Shown here: piece by piece, positions 16,675-25,279 of the stretch | How the letters are laid out: every line of letters begins with the position of its first letter | Numbering within the stretch: position 1 is the stretch's first letter | Origin: Mycolicibacter terrae | GTDB lineage: Bacteria; Actinomycetota; Actinomycetes; Mycobacteriales; Mycobacteriaceae | Direction of reading: 5' to 3' | Length of the DNA stretch: 64,000 nucleotides | NCBI RefSeq assembly: GCF_010727125.1 | Contig: NZ_AP022564.1 | Location: 4,340,001 to 4,404,000, forward strand | Notes under the pieces: generated by a model | Database searches by the model: none | What the model saw: the letters and a program-made list of their open reading frames with translations, nothing else | What the model was told of the DNA's origin: nothing | Program-made: the position numbers and the translations under genes

Positions 16675-17427
16675 ATGAGCGACATCGAGACGTCGGCAGC
16701 TGCCACCGGAACGGCGATGGAACAGGCCGTCGCGGTGTTCATGCTGCACCCGGAGACCTTCGCCGACAGCATCGCCGCGGGCTATCAGAACCCGCTGGCC
16801 GGGTACGTCGCCGGACGCGGCGGAGTGCTGGGCGAGGCCACGGGTGCCGCCGTCGGTGCGGTGTTCGCCGTGTTCGAACCGACCGCGCTGGGCGCGATGT
16901 GGGACGAAGGCGTCGCGGTGCGCGGCGCTGCCGCTGCAGCGCAACAGTATTGGGCCCAGACGGCCGAGTTCGGGCGTAAGTACCTGTCCGGTGCGCAGGG
17001 GCTGGATCGGATCGCCGCGCTGGGCGAGAAGGTCATCGCAGCCTCACCGATCGCGGGGCTGCCCCTGTTCGCCGGCTGGCGTGCGATGCCGCTGGCCGAC
17101 GACGCTGCGGGACGGGCGCTGCAGGTGATGTTCATCCTGCGTGAACTGCGGGCCGGCGTGCATTTCAACGCGCTCGCCATCTCCGGCATCGCCCCGATCG
17201 AGGCGCACATGCTCAATAAGGGACCGCAGTACGCCGCGATGTTCGGCTGGCCCGAGCCTTTCGCCGACGGCGCCGACAAGAAGGATCGCTACGACCAGAT
17301 CGAACAGGAGACCAACCGCCGCATGGCGGAACTGTTCGCAGCCGCCCTGACCGCCGAAGAAGCCGGGGAGCTGGCCCGGTTGAGCACCGACGCGCTGGCC
17401 TCGTTGCAGGCCGCCGTTCCGGCCTGA
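16675..17427 (+). CDS. SCO6745-family protein
   Basis: A 250-residue Ala-rich, helical soluble protein resembling the actinobacterial SCO6745 group, of unknown role. MSDIETSAAATGTAMEQAVAVFMLHPETFADSIAAGY starts the conserved part. The pattern LPLFAGWRAMPLADDAAGRALQVMFILRELRAG and a C-terminal helix-rich region follow. ATG 16675 is preceded by AAAGGAG; an earlier in-frame GTG at 16636 is less suitable. It ends one base before the converging IclR gene. Confidence 0.72.
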   Translation: MSDIETSAAATGTAMEQAVAVFMLHPETFADSIAAGYQNPLAGYVAGRGGVLGEATGAAVGAVFAVFEPTALGAMWDEGVAVRGAAAAAQQYWAQTAEFGRKYLSGAQGLDRIAALGEKVIAASPIAGLPLFAGWRAMPLADDAAGRALQVMFILRELRAGVHFNALAISGIAPIEAHMLNKGPQYAAMFGWPEPFADGADKKDRYDQIEQETNRRMAELFAAALTAEEAGELARLSTDALASLQAAVPA

Positions 17428-17428
17428 C

Positions 17429-18319
17429 TTAGCCCGGCGGTTCAGCGGCCAGGGCGGCACTGAGCCCGCGGGTCACCGAATGCAGCTGCGTCCCCAGCCG
17501 GGTGATCGCGGCGCCGCTCATCGGATCGGCGCTGGGAACCAGGCTCAGCATCAGCGCCACGCGGGATCCCGGCCCCAGGACGGGGGAGTCGATGTGGCTG
17601 ACGGCGTAGGTGCGGTCGGGGGCCAGGTTGACCGGAAACCAGTCCTCGGTGTGGATCAGTTCGTCGGTCAAGGCCTGCGCAAGTTGGCTCAGGCGGGTGG
17701 AACGAACCTCGGCGCTGCGCACGATCAACGCCAGTTCCTGCAGGCGTAGGTCGGGCAGAATGTGCAGCCCGACCGCATAGCCACGTTGTTCGGCGGCGCT
17801 CAGGGCCTGGCGGTAGCGATCGCGCACGTCCGCGGGCAGGGCGGCGAGCCACCGATCCCGGACGCCCGCCCCGGACCAGGCGGCGATCGACGCCCCATAG
17901 GGCGGACGGTGCGGAAACTGGGTGCCGATGGGCATCGGGTGACCGCCGCCCTGAGGGCTGCGAACCTGATCGACGACGGTGGAGTAGTCATCGCTGACCG
18001 AGAAGGCGACGCAGTGCGCGCCGGTGGCCGCCGACAGCTCGGCCATCGCCGAGCGGGTCAACACCAGGGCCGGATAGCTCTCGGCCGCCTCTCGGCCGAG
18101 CCGAACCAGGGCGGGGCCGAGGTGGTAGGTCTTGCGAACCGGGTCGCGCAGCAGCCAGCCGGCCCGGAGCAGTTCGGCCAGCATCGAGTGGCAGCTGGCC
18201 TTGTGGACGCTCAACCGGCGCGAGATCTCGGCCAGCGTCATGCCCTTGTTCCCCGGACCCGCCAGGTGATCGAACAGGTTCACCACCCGTTCGGTCTGCG
18301 GAGAGGGGCGCGGGGCCAT
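17429..18319 (-). CDS. IclR family transcriptional regulator
   Basis: A 296-residue IclR-type regulator: N-terminal winged helix (residues about 8-75, including TLAEISRRLSVHKASCHSMLAELLRAGWLLRD) and a larger effector-binding domain. It is divergent from the SDR-led catabolic operon at 18395 and is the obvious local controller. IclR proteins bind small aromatic or carboxylic effectors, in keeping with the downstream decarboxylase and amidohydrolases. ATG 18319 begins MAPRPSPQTERVVNL; longer upstream frames run into the divergent gene. Confidence 0.86.
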   Translation of the reverse strand: MAPRPSPQTERVVNLFDHLAGPGNKGMTLAEISRRLSVHKASCHSMLAELLRAGWLLRDPVRKTYHLGPALVRLGREAAESYPALVLTRSAMAELSAATGAHCVAFSVSDDYSTVVDQVRSPQGGGHPMPIGTQFPHRPPYGASIAAWSGAGVRDRWLAALPADVRDRYRQALSAAEQRGYAVGLHILPDLRLQELALIVRSAEVRSTRLSQLAQALTDELIHTEDWFPVNLAPDRTYAVSHIDSPVLGPGSRVALMLSLVPSADPMSGAAITRLGTQLHSVTRGLSAALAAEPPG

Positions 18320-18378
18320 AGCTGAACCGTAGCCCGGTAGGCGCATAGTGCGACTCCTTGCGGTGGTATCCGCGACCA

Positions 18379-18394
18379 TGTGACGATGGTCACA
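18379..18394. promoter_or_regulatory. CRP-type binding site TGTGACGATGGTCACA
   Basis: The sequence matches TGTGA-N6-TCACA exactly, the motif bound by mycobacterial CRP (Rv3676) and other cAMP receptor proteins. It lies directly before the SDR ATG at 18395 and 60 bases from the divergent iclR-type gene. The alternative upstream start at GTG 18380 would place the site inside the coding region. It could also be part of an IclR operator. Confidence 0.7.
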
Positions 18395-19363
18395 ATGTCT
18401 ACGCAGGCCACAGGTGCAACAGGGACGGCGACGCAGCTTCGAGGCAAGACGGCGGTGGTGACCGGAGGAGCCGGTGGCATCGGCCGGGCCCTGGGCAGGC
18501 GGTTCGGCCGCGAGGGCATGAAGGTGGTGCTCGCCGATGTCCTCGCCGAACCGCTGGACGAGGCGACCCGGGACCTGCAGGACGAGGGCATCGAGGCCGT
18601 GGGGGTGGTCACCGACGTCACCGATTACTCCTCGATCGAGTCGCTGGCCGCCGAGGCGCTCGCTCGCTTCGGCGCGGTGCACGTGGTGTGCAACAACGCC
18701 GGCACCGGGGCGGTGTCCGAGGGCTATATGTGGGAGCACGACCTGGCCGATTGGCGCTGGGGCATCGACGTCAACGTCCTGGGCGTCGTCCACGGCATCA
18801 AGGCCTTCGTGCCGATCCTGCTCGAGCAGGGCGAGGGACACCTCGTCAACACCTGCTCGGGTAACGGCGGATTCGCGCCGATCGCCCGCGGCGCCATGGG
18901 CGGGCCGGCCACAGCGGTCTACCCGATGACCAAGGCCGCGGTGCTCTGCCTGACCGAGAGCCTCTACAGCCACCTGGAGATGACCGGGACGCGGGTACGC
19001 GCACACGTCCTGTTCCCGGGAGGCTTCTTGAACACCGGCATCTGGGAGTCGTGGCGGCACCGCCCGCAGCGCTACGCCGCGACTCAGCGACGCCGAACAC
19101 CCGAGGCGACCCTGGCCAGTGTGGTGGCCCGCTTCGAGGCCGCCGGCGCGCAAGTCGAGTTCGCCCCGCTCGAAACCGTCGCCGACCAGGTCGTGGAGGG
19201 CATCCAGGCGGATCGCTTCTGGATGATGGGCCCGCCCACCGCCTCCGATCAGATCGTGGCCGCCAAGGCGGCGTCGATCCTCGGTCGCGGTGAGCCCGAC
19301 TACCTGGTCGACGTCCTGAGCCGGCATGCCCAGAACGCGGGGGAAGAAGGAGGAAAGCGTTGA
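18395..19363 (+). CDS. SDR family NAD(P)-dependent oxidoreductase
   Basis: A 322-residue short-chain dehydrogenase with a longer C-terminal region than the FabG type. TGGAGGIGRALG is the cofactor motif, CNNAG near residue 95, catalytic Ser in NTCSGNGG, and YPMTK near 180. A C-terminal extension after FPGGFLNTGIWESW resembles other mycobacterial SDRs in catabolic clusters. ATG 18395 is preferred because a complete CRP-type site ends at 18394; GTG 18380 and ATG 18386 are in frame upstream. It overlaps the decarboxylase-like gene by 4 bases (TTGA). Confidence 0.86.
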   Translation: MSTQATGATGTATQLRGKTAVVTGGAGGIGRALGRRFGREGMKVVLADVLAEPLDEATRDLQDEGIEAVGVVTDVTDYSSIESLAAEALARFGAVHVVCNNAGTGAVSEGYMWEHDLADWRWGIDVNVLGVVHGIKAFVPILLEQGEGHLVNTCSGNGGFAPIARGAMGGPATAVYPMTKAAVLCLTESLYSHLEMTGTRVRAHVLFPGGFLNTGIWESWRHRPQRYAATQRRRTPEATLASVVARFEAAGAQVEFAPLETVADQVVEGIQADRFWMMGPPTASDQIVAAKAASILGRGEPDYLVDVLSRHAQNAGEEGGKR

Positions 19364-20163
19364 GTACCACCACAGTCCGCTATGGCCCTCGTCCACCCGA
19401 GGAGCGGGTCGACCACGAGATAGATGCCACCACGGCGCCGATCGCCACCGAGGCGGTGACCGTCACCTACCTCACCGATCCGGAGATCGTCGCGGCCGTG
19501 CTGCCCCGACCGCTGGAGCCGGCCGCCGAACCGCTGGTGCGTGTCCAGCTGCAGCGGGTCCGGTTGGAGGGCAGACCGCCGTTCGGGTCCGCGGTGTTCT
19601 CGGTGACCGCCCGGCACGACGGTATCGAGGGCGACTATCCGCTGTTCATGCCCCAGTCCACCGAACAATCCGTCACCGGCGGGCGCGAAACCTTCGGCGA
19701 GCCCAAGAAACTGGCCCACATCGAGGTGGAGCGCGACGGTGCGAACATCAGCGCGGGCGTGCAGCGGCTGGGCCACCACCTCATCCAGGTGAACGGCCGG
19801 GTGACGGGCCCGGGCGAGTTGCCGCCCGATCAGGTCAACATCGAGTTCTACTTCAAGTTCCTGCGTGCCCCCGACGGCAGCGGCATCACCGACCCCCACC
19901 TCGTCTACGGCGAATACCACCGGCACTACGAGTCACTGGAGATCGTCGACGGCACCTGCACGCTGGGGGAGTCGCCGCTGGATCCGGTGGCCGACATCGT
20001 GATCCGGGACATCCGGTCGATCACCTGGTGTCGCCGCCGCACCGTCCAGGTGGGGAGGATAGCTCAGCGGGTGCCGGCCGAATGGCTGCTGCCGTACGTG
20101 CACCAGCGCTACGACGATGTGGCGCTGCTCGCCGCCCCCAGGCCCGAGTCGATGCGGGCGTAA
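19360..20163 (+). CDS. acetoacetate decarboxylase (ADC) family protein
   Basis: A 267-residue ADC-fold protein. Lys116-Lys117 in RETFGEPKKLAHIE match the position of the Schiff-base lysine and its neighbour in clostridial acetoacetate decarboxylase; EGDYPLFMP and the late beta-rich part also fit. It may decarboxylate a 3-oxo acid, or, like ADC-fold aldolase-dehydratases, act on pyruvate adducts. It starts with TTG 19360 in a 4-base overlap with the SDR stop, so it is coupled. Amidohydrolase genes follow at once, suggesting a shared breakdown route. Confidence 0.84.
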   Translation: MSTTTVRYGPRPPEERVDHEIDATTAPIATEAVTVTYLTDPEIVAAVLPRPLEPAAEPLVRVQLQRVRLEGRPPFGSAVFSVTARHDGIEGDYPLFMPQSTEQSVTGGRETFGEPKKLAHIEVERDGANISAGVQRLGHHLIQVNGRVTGPGELPPDQVNIEFYFKFLRAPDGSGITDPHLVYGEYHRHYESLEIVDGTCTLGESPLDPVADIVIRDIRSITWCRRRTVQVGRIAQRVPAEWLLPYVHQRYDDVALLAAPRPESMRA

Positions 20164-20167
20164 GCGC

Positions 20168-21382
20168 ATGGACCGCTACACGGTCATCTCGGCCGACTGC
20201 CACGCCGGTGCCGATCTGCTGGACTACCGTGAATACCTCGATCCGGCCTACCGCGACGAATTCGACAGCTGGGCACAGGCATACGTGAACCCGTTCGGCG
20301 ACCTCACCGAGCCCGAGGCCGACCGCAACTGGAACAGCGACCGCCGCAACGCCGACCTGGACGTCGAAGGCATCGCCGGCGAGGTCGTCTACCCCAACAC
20401 GGTCCCGCCGTTCTTTCCGCATGGGAGCCTGGCCGCTCCACCGCCGGAGACCGCCCGCGAGCTCGAACTGCGCTGGGCCGGCCTGCGCGCACACAATCGC
20501 TGGCTGGCCGATTTCTGCTCCCTGTCACCCGAGCGGCGCGCCGGAGTCGGCCAGATCCTGCTCGGCGACCTCGACCAAGCCGTCGCCGAAATCGCGCAGA
20601 TCGCCGAACTCGGGCTGCGCGGCGGTGTGCTGCTGCCCGGGGTCGCCCCCGGTACCGGCATCCCCCCGCTCTACGCCGAGCACTGGGCGCCGCTGTGGGC
20701 GGCCTGCGACGAGGCCGGGGTAGTGGTCAATCATCACGGCGGCAACGCCGGACCGTCCCCGATCGACGGGTGGGGCAGCTCGTTCGCGGTGTGGGTGTAT
20801 GAGACCCACTGGTGGGCGCATCGGGCGCTGTGGCACCTGATCTTCAGCGGCGCCCTGGACCGTCACCCGGACCTCACCGTGGTCTTCACCGAGCAGGGCG
20901 CGGGATGGATTCCGGCGACGCTGGATTCGCTCGACGTCGCGGCCGCCCGGTACGCGCGAGCCGGCTCGGCGATCGCCCGCTTCGCCGGGCCCACGGCCGG
21001 CTCGCTGAGCCACCAGCCCAGCGAGTACTGGTCCCGGCAGTGCTATGTCGGCGCCAGCTTCATGCGGCCCGTCGAGTGCGCCGAACGCCACGCCATCGGC
21101 GTCGAGAAGATCATGTGGGGAAGCGATTACCCGCACTATGAGGGAACCGCCCCCTACACCAGGGAAGCGTTGCGCCACACCTTCGCCCGTGTGCCGCCTG
21201 CCGAAGTGGCGGCCATGGTGGGCGGCAACGCGGCGGCCGTCTACGGCTTCGACCTGGCCGCCCTGGCGCCGTTGACCGACCGAATCGGCCCGACGGTGGC
21301 CGAGGTCTCCGAGCCGCTGGCCGAGGTACCCGCCGATGCGAGCAGCACCGTCTTCGAGCCCGACCCGATCCGTACCTGGTAG
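20168..21382 (+). CDS. amidohydrolase family protein (copy 1)
   Basis: A 404-residue amidohydrolase_2-type TIM-barrel protein, the family that includes ACMSD-like decarboxylases. Seen are YTVISADCHAGAD with Asp10 and His12, VNHHGG near residue 183, TEQGAGWIP, and IMWGSDYPHYEGT with a catalytic-type Asp. The first-strand HxH metal motif reads HAG, so one histidine is missing, as in its paralogues. It begins 5 bases after the ADC-like gene. Hydrolase or metal-dependent decarboxylase activity on a carboxylated ring product is inferred. Confidence 0.86.
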   Translation: MDRYTVISADCHAGADLLDYREYLDPAYRDEFDSWAQAYVNPFGDLTEPEADRNWNSDRRNADLDVEGIAGEVVYPNTVPPFFPHGSLAAPPPETARELELRWAGLRAHNRWLADFCSLSPERRAGVGQILLGDLDQAVAEIAQIAELGLRGGVLLPGVAPGTGIPPLYAEHWAPLWAACDEAGVVVNHHGGNAGPSPIDGWGSSFAVWVYETHWWAHRALWHLIFSGALDRHPDLTVVFTEQGAGWIPATLDSLDVAAARYARAGSAIARFAGPTAGSLSHQPSEYWSRQCYVGASFMRPVECAERHAIGVEKIMWGSDYPHYEGTAPYTREALRHTFARVPPAEVAAMVGGNAAAVYGFDLAALAPLTDRIGPTVAEVSEPLAEVPADASSTVFEPDPIRTW

Positions 21383-21395
21383 CGAAAGGTTAATT

Positions 21396-22664
21396 GTGGA
21401 CCCGTATCTCATCATCTCCGCCGACACCCACGCCGAACTCCCGACCGAGCGCTACCGCGAATACGTCGACCCCGAATACCGCGAGGACTTCGAGACATAC
21501 CTGGCCGAGAAGACCGCCGCGGCGCAGGCCGGCGGATTCATCGACGAGGAGTTCGCCCAGGAGTGGTTCTCTGAGCATGGTGAGGGAATCGCCGGCGGAT
21601 GGGACGTGGCGCTGCGGGACCGGGAACTCGACGGCGACGGGGTGGTCGGCGAGGTCATCTTCCCCGACGCCGATGCGGTGACCGGGGTGGCCGGGGCCCC
21701 GTTCGGGGCCGGTCTGGGCCAGTCCGGCGACCTCGACCCGGGGCGCGCCATGGCCGGAGCACGGGCCCACAACCGCTGGCTGGCCGAACTGTGCAGCCAC
21801 AGCCCCGAGCGACGGGCCGGGGTCGCCGTCGTGCCGATCCTGGCGGACGTCGACGCGGCGGTCGCCGAGATCACCCGCGCGGCGGAATCCGGTCTGCGGG
21901 GCGGGATTCTGATCCCGGCACGCTGGGTCGGCTATCCGCCCTACCACGATCGGCGCTACGACAAGGTCTGGGCGGCCTGCCAGGATCTGCAGATGCCCGT
22001 GCACACCCACTCCGGGCCCGCCCCGCAGGAGGAGTACGGCGGACACCTGGGCATCTACGTCACCGAGGTGCGCTGGTGGGGCGCCCGGCCATTGTGGTTC
22101 GCGTTGTGGTCGGGGGTGTTCGAGCGCTTTCCCGGCCTACGCTGGGGCGTCACCGAATGCGGCGCGTTCTGGGCCAACGATCTGCTCTGGCTGATGGACA
22201 CCCGGTTTCTGCGTGAGCATTCGGCCAAGAAGATGAGCCACCAGATGGAGGGCGACCTGACGATGCCGCCGTCGGCCTACTTCGACCGGAACTGCTTCAT
22301 CGGGGCCACCACCACCGAGCGCCGGGAACTGGCCCGACGTTACGAGATCGGCGTCTCCAACCTGCTGTGGGGCAACGACTTTCCTCACCCGGAGGGGACG
22401 TGGCCGCACACCCGTGATTGGCTGCGGCGTTCCTTCTGGGACATTCCGGTTGACGAGACCCGCCAGATGCTGGGCCTGGCGGCGGCCGAGCTGTACCACT
22501 TCGACCTGGGTGCCCTGGCCCCGCTGGCCGAGCGCATCGGGCCCACGCCTGAGGACCTCGGCCAGGACGATGCGGTGAGCATCCCCAAGTGGGAAGCGGC
22601 CCGCCTGGCCGGGAGGCACTGGCTGACCGACGCGGAGCCGATCCCCGACCTAGTACAGAACTGA
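21396..22664 (+). CDS. amidohydrolase family protein (copy 2)
   Basis: A 422-residue paralogue of the preceding protein. The N-terminus YLIISADTHAELPTERYREYV carries HxE instead of HxH. MPVHTHSGPAP, ECGAFWANDLLWL and LLWGNDFPHPEGTWPHT correspond to the later active-site strands, with Asn-Asp at the final Asp position. GTG 21396 follows GAAAGG by about 10 bases. Divergent active-site details against copies 1 and 3 suggest sequential or different substrates rather than simple redundancy. Confidence 0.86.
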   Translation: MDPYLIISADTHAELPTERYREYVDPEYREDFETYLAEKTAAAQAGGFIDEEFAQEWFSEHGEGIAGGWDVALRDRELDGDGVVGEVIFPDADAVTGVAGAPFGAGLGQSGDLDPGRAMAGARAHNRWLAELCSHSPERRAGVAVVPILADVDAAVAEITRAAESGLRGGILIPARWVGYPPYHDRRYDKVWAACQDLQMPVHTHSGPAPQEEYGGHLGIYVTEVRWWGARPLWFALWSGVFERFPGLRWGVTECGAFWANDLLWLMDTRFLREHSAKKMSHQMEGDLTMPPSAYFDRNCFIGATTTERRELARRYEIGVSNLLWGNDFPHPEGTWPHTRDWLRRSFWDIPVDETRQMLGLAAAELYHFDLGALAPLAERIGPTPEDLGQDDAVSIPKWEAARLAGRHWLTDAEPIPDLVQN

Positions 22665-22676
22665 GGAGTGAGTGCC

Positions 22677-23951
22677 ATGACCCGAACCTGGGACACCATC
22701 GATCGGTACGTCGTCATCTCCACCGATACCCACGCCGGAGCCGATCTCTACGACTACAAACCGTATCTGCCCGCAGCGCTGCACCACGAGTTCGACGCCT
22801 GGGCCAAGAGCTACAGCAGCCCGTTCGACGACCTGATCGTCGCCACCGCCAACCGGAACTGGGACCACGAGCTGCGGATCGCGGACATGGACGCCGACGG
22901 GGTCGCTGCGGAGGTGCTGCTGCCCAACACCGTTCCGCCGTTCTTCCCGACCACACCCAACATCACCATCAGCCTGCCGCGGACACCCGCCGACTTCGAG
23001 AAACGCTGGGCCGGCGTGCAGGCCCACAATCGTTGGCAGGTCGACTTCTGCGCGCTGGCGCCGGCCCGGCGACGCGGCCTGATACAGATCTTTCCCAACG
23101 ACATCGAGCTGGCGCTCAAGGAGATTCGTTGGGGCGCCGAGCAGGCGTGCTTCGGCGGCGTCCTGATTCCGCCAGTATCGCCGGGGGACCCGCACGTGGC
23201 CCCGCTGTTTCACACCCGGTATGACCCGATCTGGGAACTCTGCGCGGAACTGGACCTGACCGTGGTGCAGCACGCCGGAGCCGGCAGCCCCGAGATGCCG
23301 ATGGACCAGCCGGCCTCCAACGCGGTGCTGATCACCGAGATGGCGCTGTGGGCGCAGCGCACGCTGAGCCACCTGATTCTCGCCGGCGTCTTCGAGCGGT
23401 ACCCGACACTGCGATTCGTACCGACCGAGCAGGGCACCCTGTGGGTGCAGCAGCAACTGATGGTGCTCGACGCCATGGTGCCCACGATGAAGTCCGAGGC
23501 GAACAATCGCACCTACGGGATGTTCGGCGGGTCATCGGTCGACGAAATGTCGCTGATGCCCAGCGAATACGCCCGGAGAAACTGCTATTTGGCCAGTGAG
23601 CTCGGCCCCTATGACGCGGCGATGATCGATTACCTGGGGGCCGAGCACATCATGTGGGGCAGCGACTATCCGCACGAAGAGGGTTTCTCGCCGCACTCCA
23701 AGCTGGCCCTCCGCTGGGCATTACACGACCGGACCGAGGACGAATGCCGCAAGATCCTGGGTGGAAACGCGGGGCGCCTGTACCGTTTCGACCTTGACGC
23801 CCTGGCGCCGGTCGCCGCCGAAATCGGACCTTCGGTCACCGAGGTGGCAACACCGCTGGGCGACACCGGCTATCGAGCGCCGGCCGCGTTCGGCTATCGG
23901 CCATTCGAGGGTGGCCTGGCCCTCAAGCGGTTGGCCCCGGCCCGCGAGTAG
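22677..23951 (+). CDS. amidohydrolase family protein (copy 3)
   Basis: A 424-residue paralogue, closest to copy 1 in its beginning (YVVISTDTHAGADLYDYKPYL, PNTVPPFFP) and in IMWGSDYPHEEGFSPHS. It again shows HxG in place of HxH. GAGGAG precedes the ATG at 22677 by about 8 bases; GTG 22668 is an alternative start. Last of a five-gene set (SDR, ADC-like, three amidohydrolases) with gaps under 15 bases, very likely one operon. Its end lies 12 bases from the converging monooxygenase gene. Confidence 0.86.
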   Translation: MTRTWDTIDRYVVISTDTHAGADLYDYKPYLPAALHHEFDAWAKSYSSPFDDLIVATANRNWDHELRIADMDADGVAAEVLLPNTVPPFFPTTPNITISLPRTPADFEKRWAGVQAHNRWQVDFCALAPARRRGLIQIFPNDIELALKEIRWGAEQACFGGVLIPPVSPGDPHVAPLFHTRYDPIWELCAELDLTVVQHAGAGSPEMPMDQPASNAVLITEMALWAQRTLSHLILAGVFERYPTLRFVPTEQGTLWVQQQLMVLDAMVPTMKSEANNRTYGMFGGSSVDEMSLMPSEYARRNCYLASELGPYDAAMIDYLGAEHIMWGSDYPHEEGFSPHSKLALRWALHDRTEDECRKILGGNAGRLYRFDLDALAPVAAEIGPSVTEVATPLGDTGYRAPAAFGYRPFEGGLALKRLAPARE

Positions 23952-23963
23952 GTGTCGCCGCGC

Positions 23964-25145
23964 TCAGATCATGGCCCGCAAGGGACCCTCCGGCGCGATG
24001 CCCAGGGAACTCAGCGCGGAGGCGTGGAAGGTGGTTCCCGGCACATGGATCGCGTGGTTGAGCCCGGCATGCGCGTCGCGCCAATACCGTTGCAGCGGTT
24101 TGTCCATCCGTAATGCATTGCCGCCGGAGCGGGCGAAAATCTGGTCGACGGCGCCCACCGCACGCCACACCGCACGGACCTGGGTGCGGCGCCCCGCAGC
24201 GCGATCTGCGAAGTCGACCTCCTTGCCGGCGGCGACCATGTCATAGATCCGATCGGCGTTGGCCAGCAGTTCCTGACGGGCGGCGTTGATATCGGCGGCC
24301 GCCTCGCCGATCGCATACATCACGTAGGGGTCGTCTTTGATCGCGGTCCCGGTGGCACTGACACGTGCCCGCTGATAGTCCAGGTGTGCGGCCAGCGCAC
24401 CTTCGGCGATGCCGATGACCGCCGAGGAGATGCCGAGCGGGAACATCGTCGACCACGGCATCAGATACAGCGGGTCGGTCATGCCGGCGTCCCGCTGGGC
24501 GCTGCCGTCCATCACCTTGAGGCCGTCCATCGTGCGGTAGCTGGGGACGAACGCGTCTTTGACGATGACGTCCTTGGAGCCGGTTCCGCGCAGCCCCACC
24601 ACATCCCAGGAGTCGTCAACGATCTCGTAGTCGCTGCGGGGCAGGATCATGTGCAGAATGGCCGGTGGCATGACCGGGATACCGTCGGCACCGCCGAGCA
24701 TGGCGCCGAGAATGATCCAGTCGCAGTGGTCGGTGCCGGAACTGAACTGCCACCGGCCGTTGAAGAGGTAGCCACCATCTGCGGGCGTGGCCACCCCCTG
24801 CGGCGCATACGGCGAGGCCATCCAGGTGTCGACGTCGTCGGCCCACACCTCTTCCCCGACCCGCGGATCGGCGTAGGCCAGCTGGTAGGGGTGCACGCCG
24901 ACCACACCGGTGACCCAGCCCGCCGAGGGGTCCAGCGCCGCGGTGGCCATCACGGTCTCGGCCCACTCGCGAGGATGCGCCTGATACCCGCCGTGCTTGG
25001 CCGACTGCAACAGGCGGATCGAGCCCGCGTCCTTCATCGCCTTGACCGTCTGATCGGTCAGCCGGCCGATCTTCTCCGCCTCGCCGGCCTGCTCGCGCAA
25101 CTGGTCGGCGATGTCGATCAGCCGGTCGATTACCCGCTCGCCCAT
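23964..25145 (-). CDS. acyl-CoA dehydrogenase-fold flavin monooxygenase (HsaA-like)
   Basis: A 393-residue protein of the acyl-CoA dehydrogenase superfamily, close in layout to two-component flavin hydroxylases such as HsaA (oxygenase of the steroid secosteroid step). The segments KHGGYQAHPREWAETVMATA, DPSAGWVTGVVGVH, GRWQFSSGTDHCDW and RTGG-like SGGNALRMDKPLQRYWRD are typical. It would hydroxylate a phenolic or related ring using reduced flavin from a separate reductase, which is not nearby. It converges on the amidohydrolase operon and probably works with it. ATG 25145 gives the family N-terminus; the longer frame is not family-like. Confidence 0.84.
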   Translation of the reverse strand: MGERVIDRLIDIADQLREQAGEAEKIGRLTDQTVKAMKDAGSIRLLQSAKHGGYQAHPREWAETVMATAALDPSAGWVTGVVGVHPYQLAYADPRVGEEVWADDVDTWMASPYAPQGVATPADGGYLFNGRWQFSSGTDHCDWIILGAMLGGADGIPVMPPAILHMILPRSDYEIVDDSWDVVGLRGTGSKDVIVKDAFVPSYRTMDGLKVMDGSAQRDAGMTDPLYLMPWSTMFPLGISSAVIGIAEGALAAHLDYQRARVSATGTAIKDDPYVMYAIGEAAADINAARQELLANADRIYDMVAAGKEVDFADRAAGRRTQVRAVWRAVGAVDQIFARSGGNALRMDKPLQRYWRDAHAGLNHAIHVPGTTFHASALSSLGIAPEGPLRAMI

Positions 25146-25279
25146 GTCGTCGTCCTTACCGTTGTGGACTGAAAACCGATGGTCTGCTTCAGGTGATGAT
25201 GACACCGTTGGCGATCGGTGTCTGGAAAAGGCCACCACGTCGGGTGATCGACACTCCCGCCGTGGTGGGTGCGGATCGG
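25146..25279. promoter_or_regulatory. intergenic region with two inverted repeats
   Basis: Between the SRPBCC gene end and the monooxygenase start. GACACCG and CGGTGTC form a perfect 7-base dyad with an 8-base gap (25201-25222), and CCACCACG with CGTGGTGG form an 8-base dyad over a 21-base gap (25232-25268). The first resembles an operator upstream of the monooxygenase; the second may be an operator or a terminator after the preceding operon. Confidence 0.5.

Noticed and set aside
17429..19396. A 655-codon minus-strand frame including the IclR gene
   Set aside because: Only 17429-18319 encodes the IclR protein; the upstream part is antisense to the SDR gene and lacks a domain.
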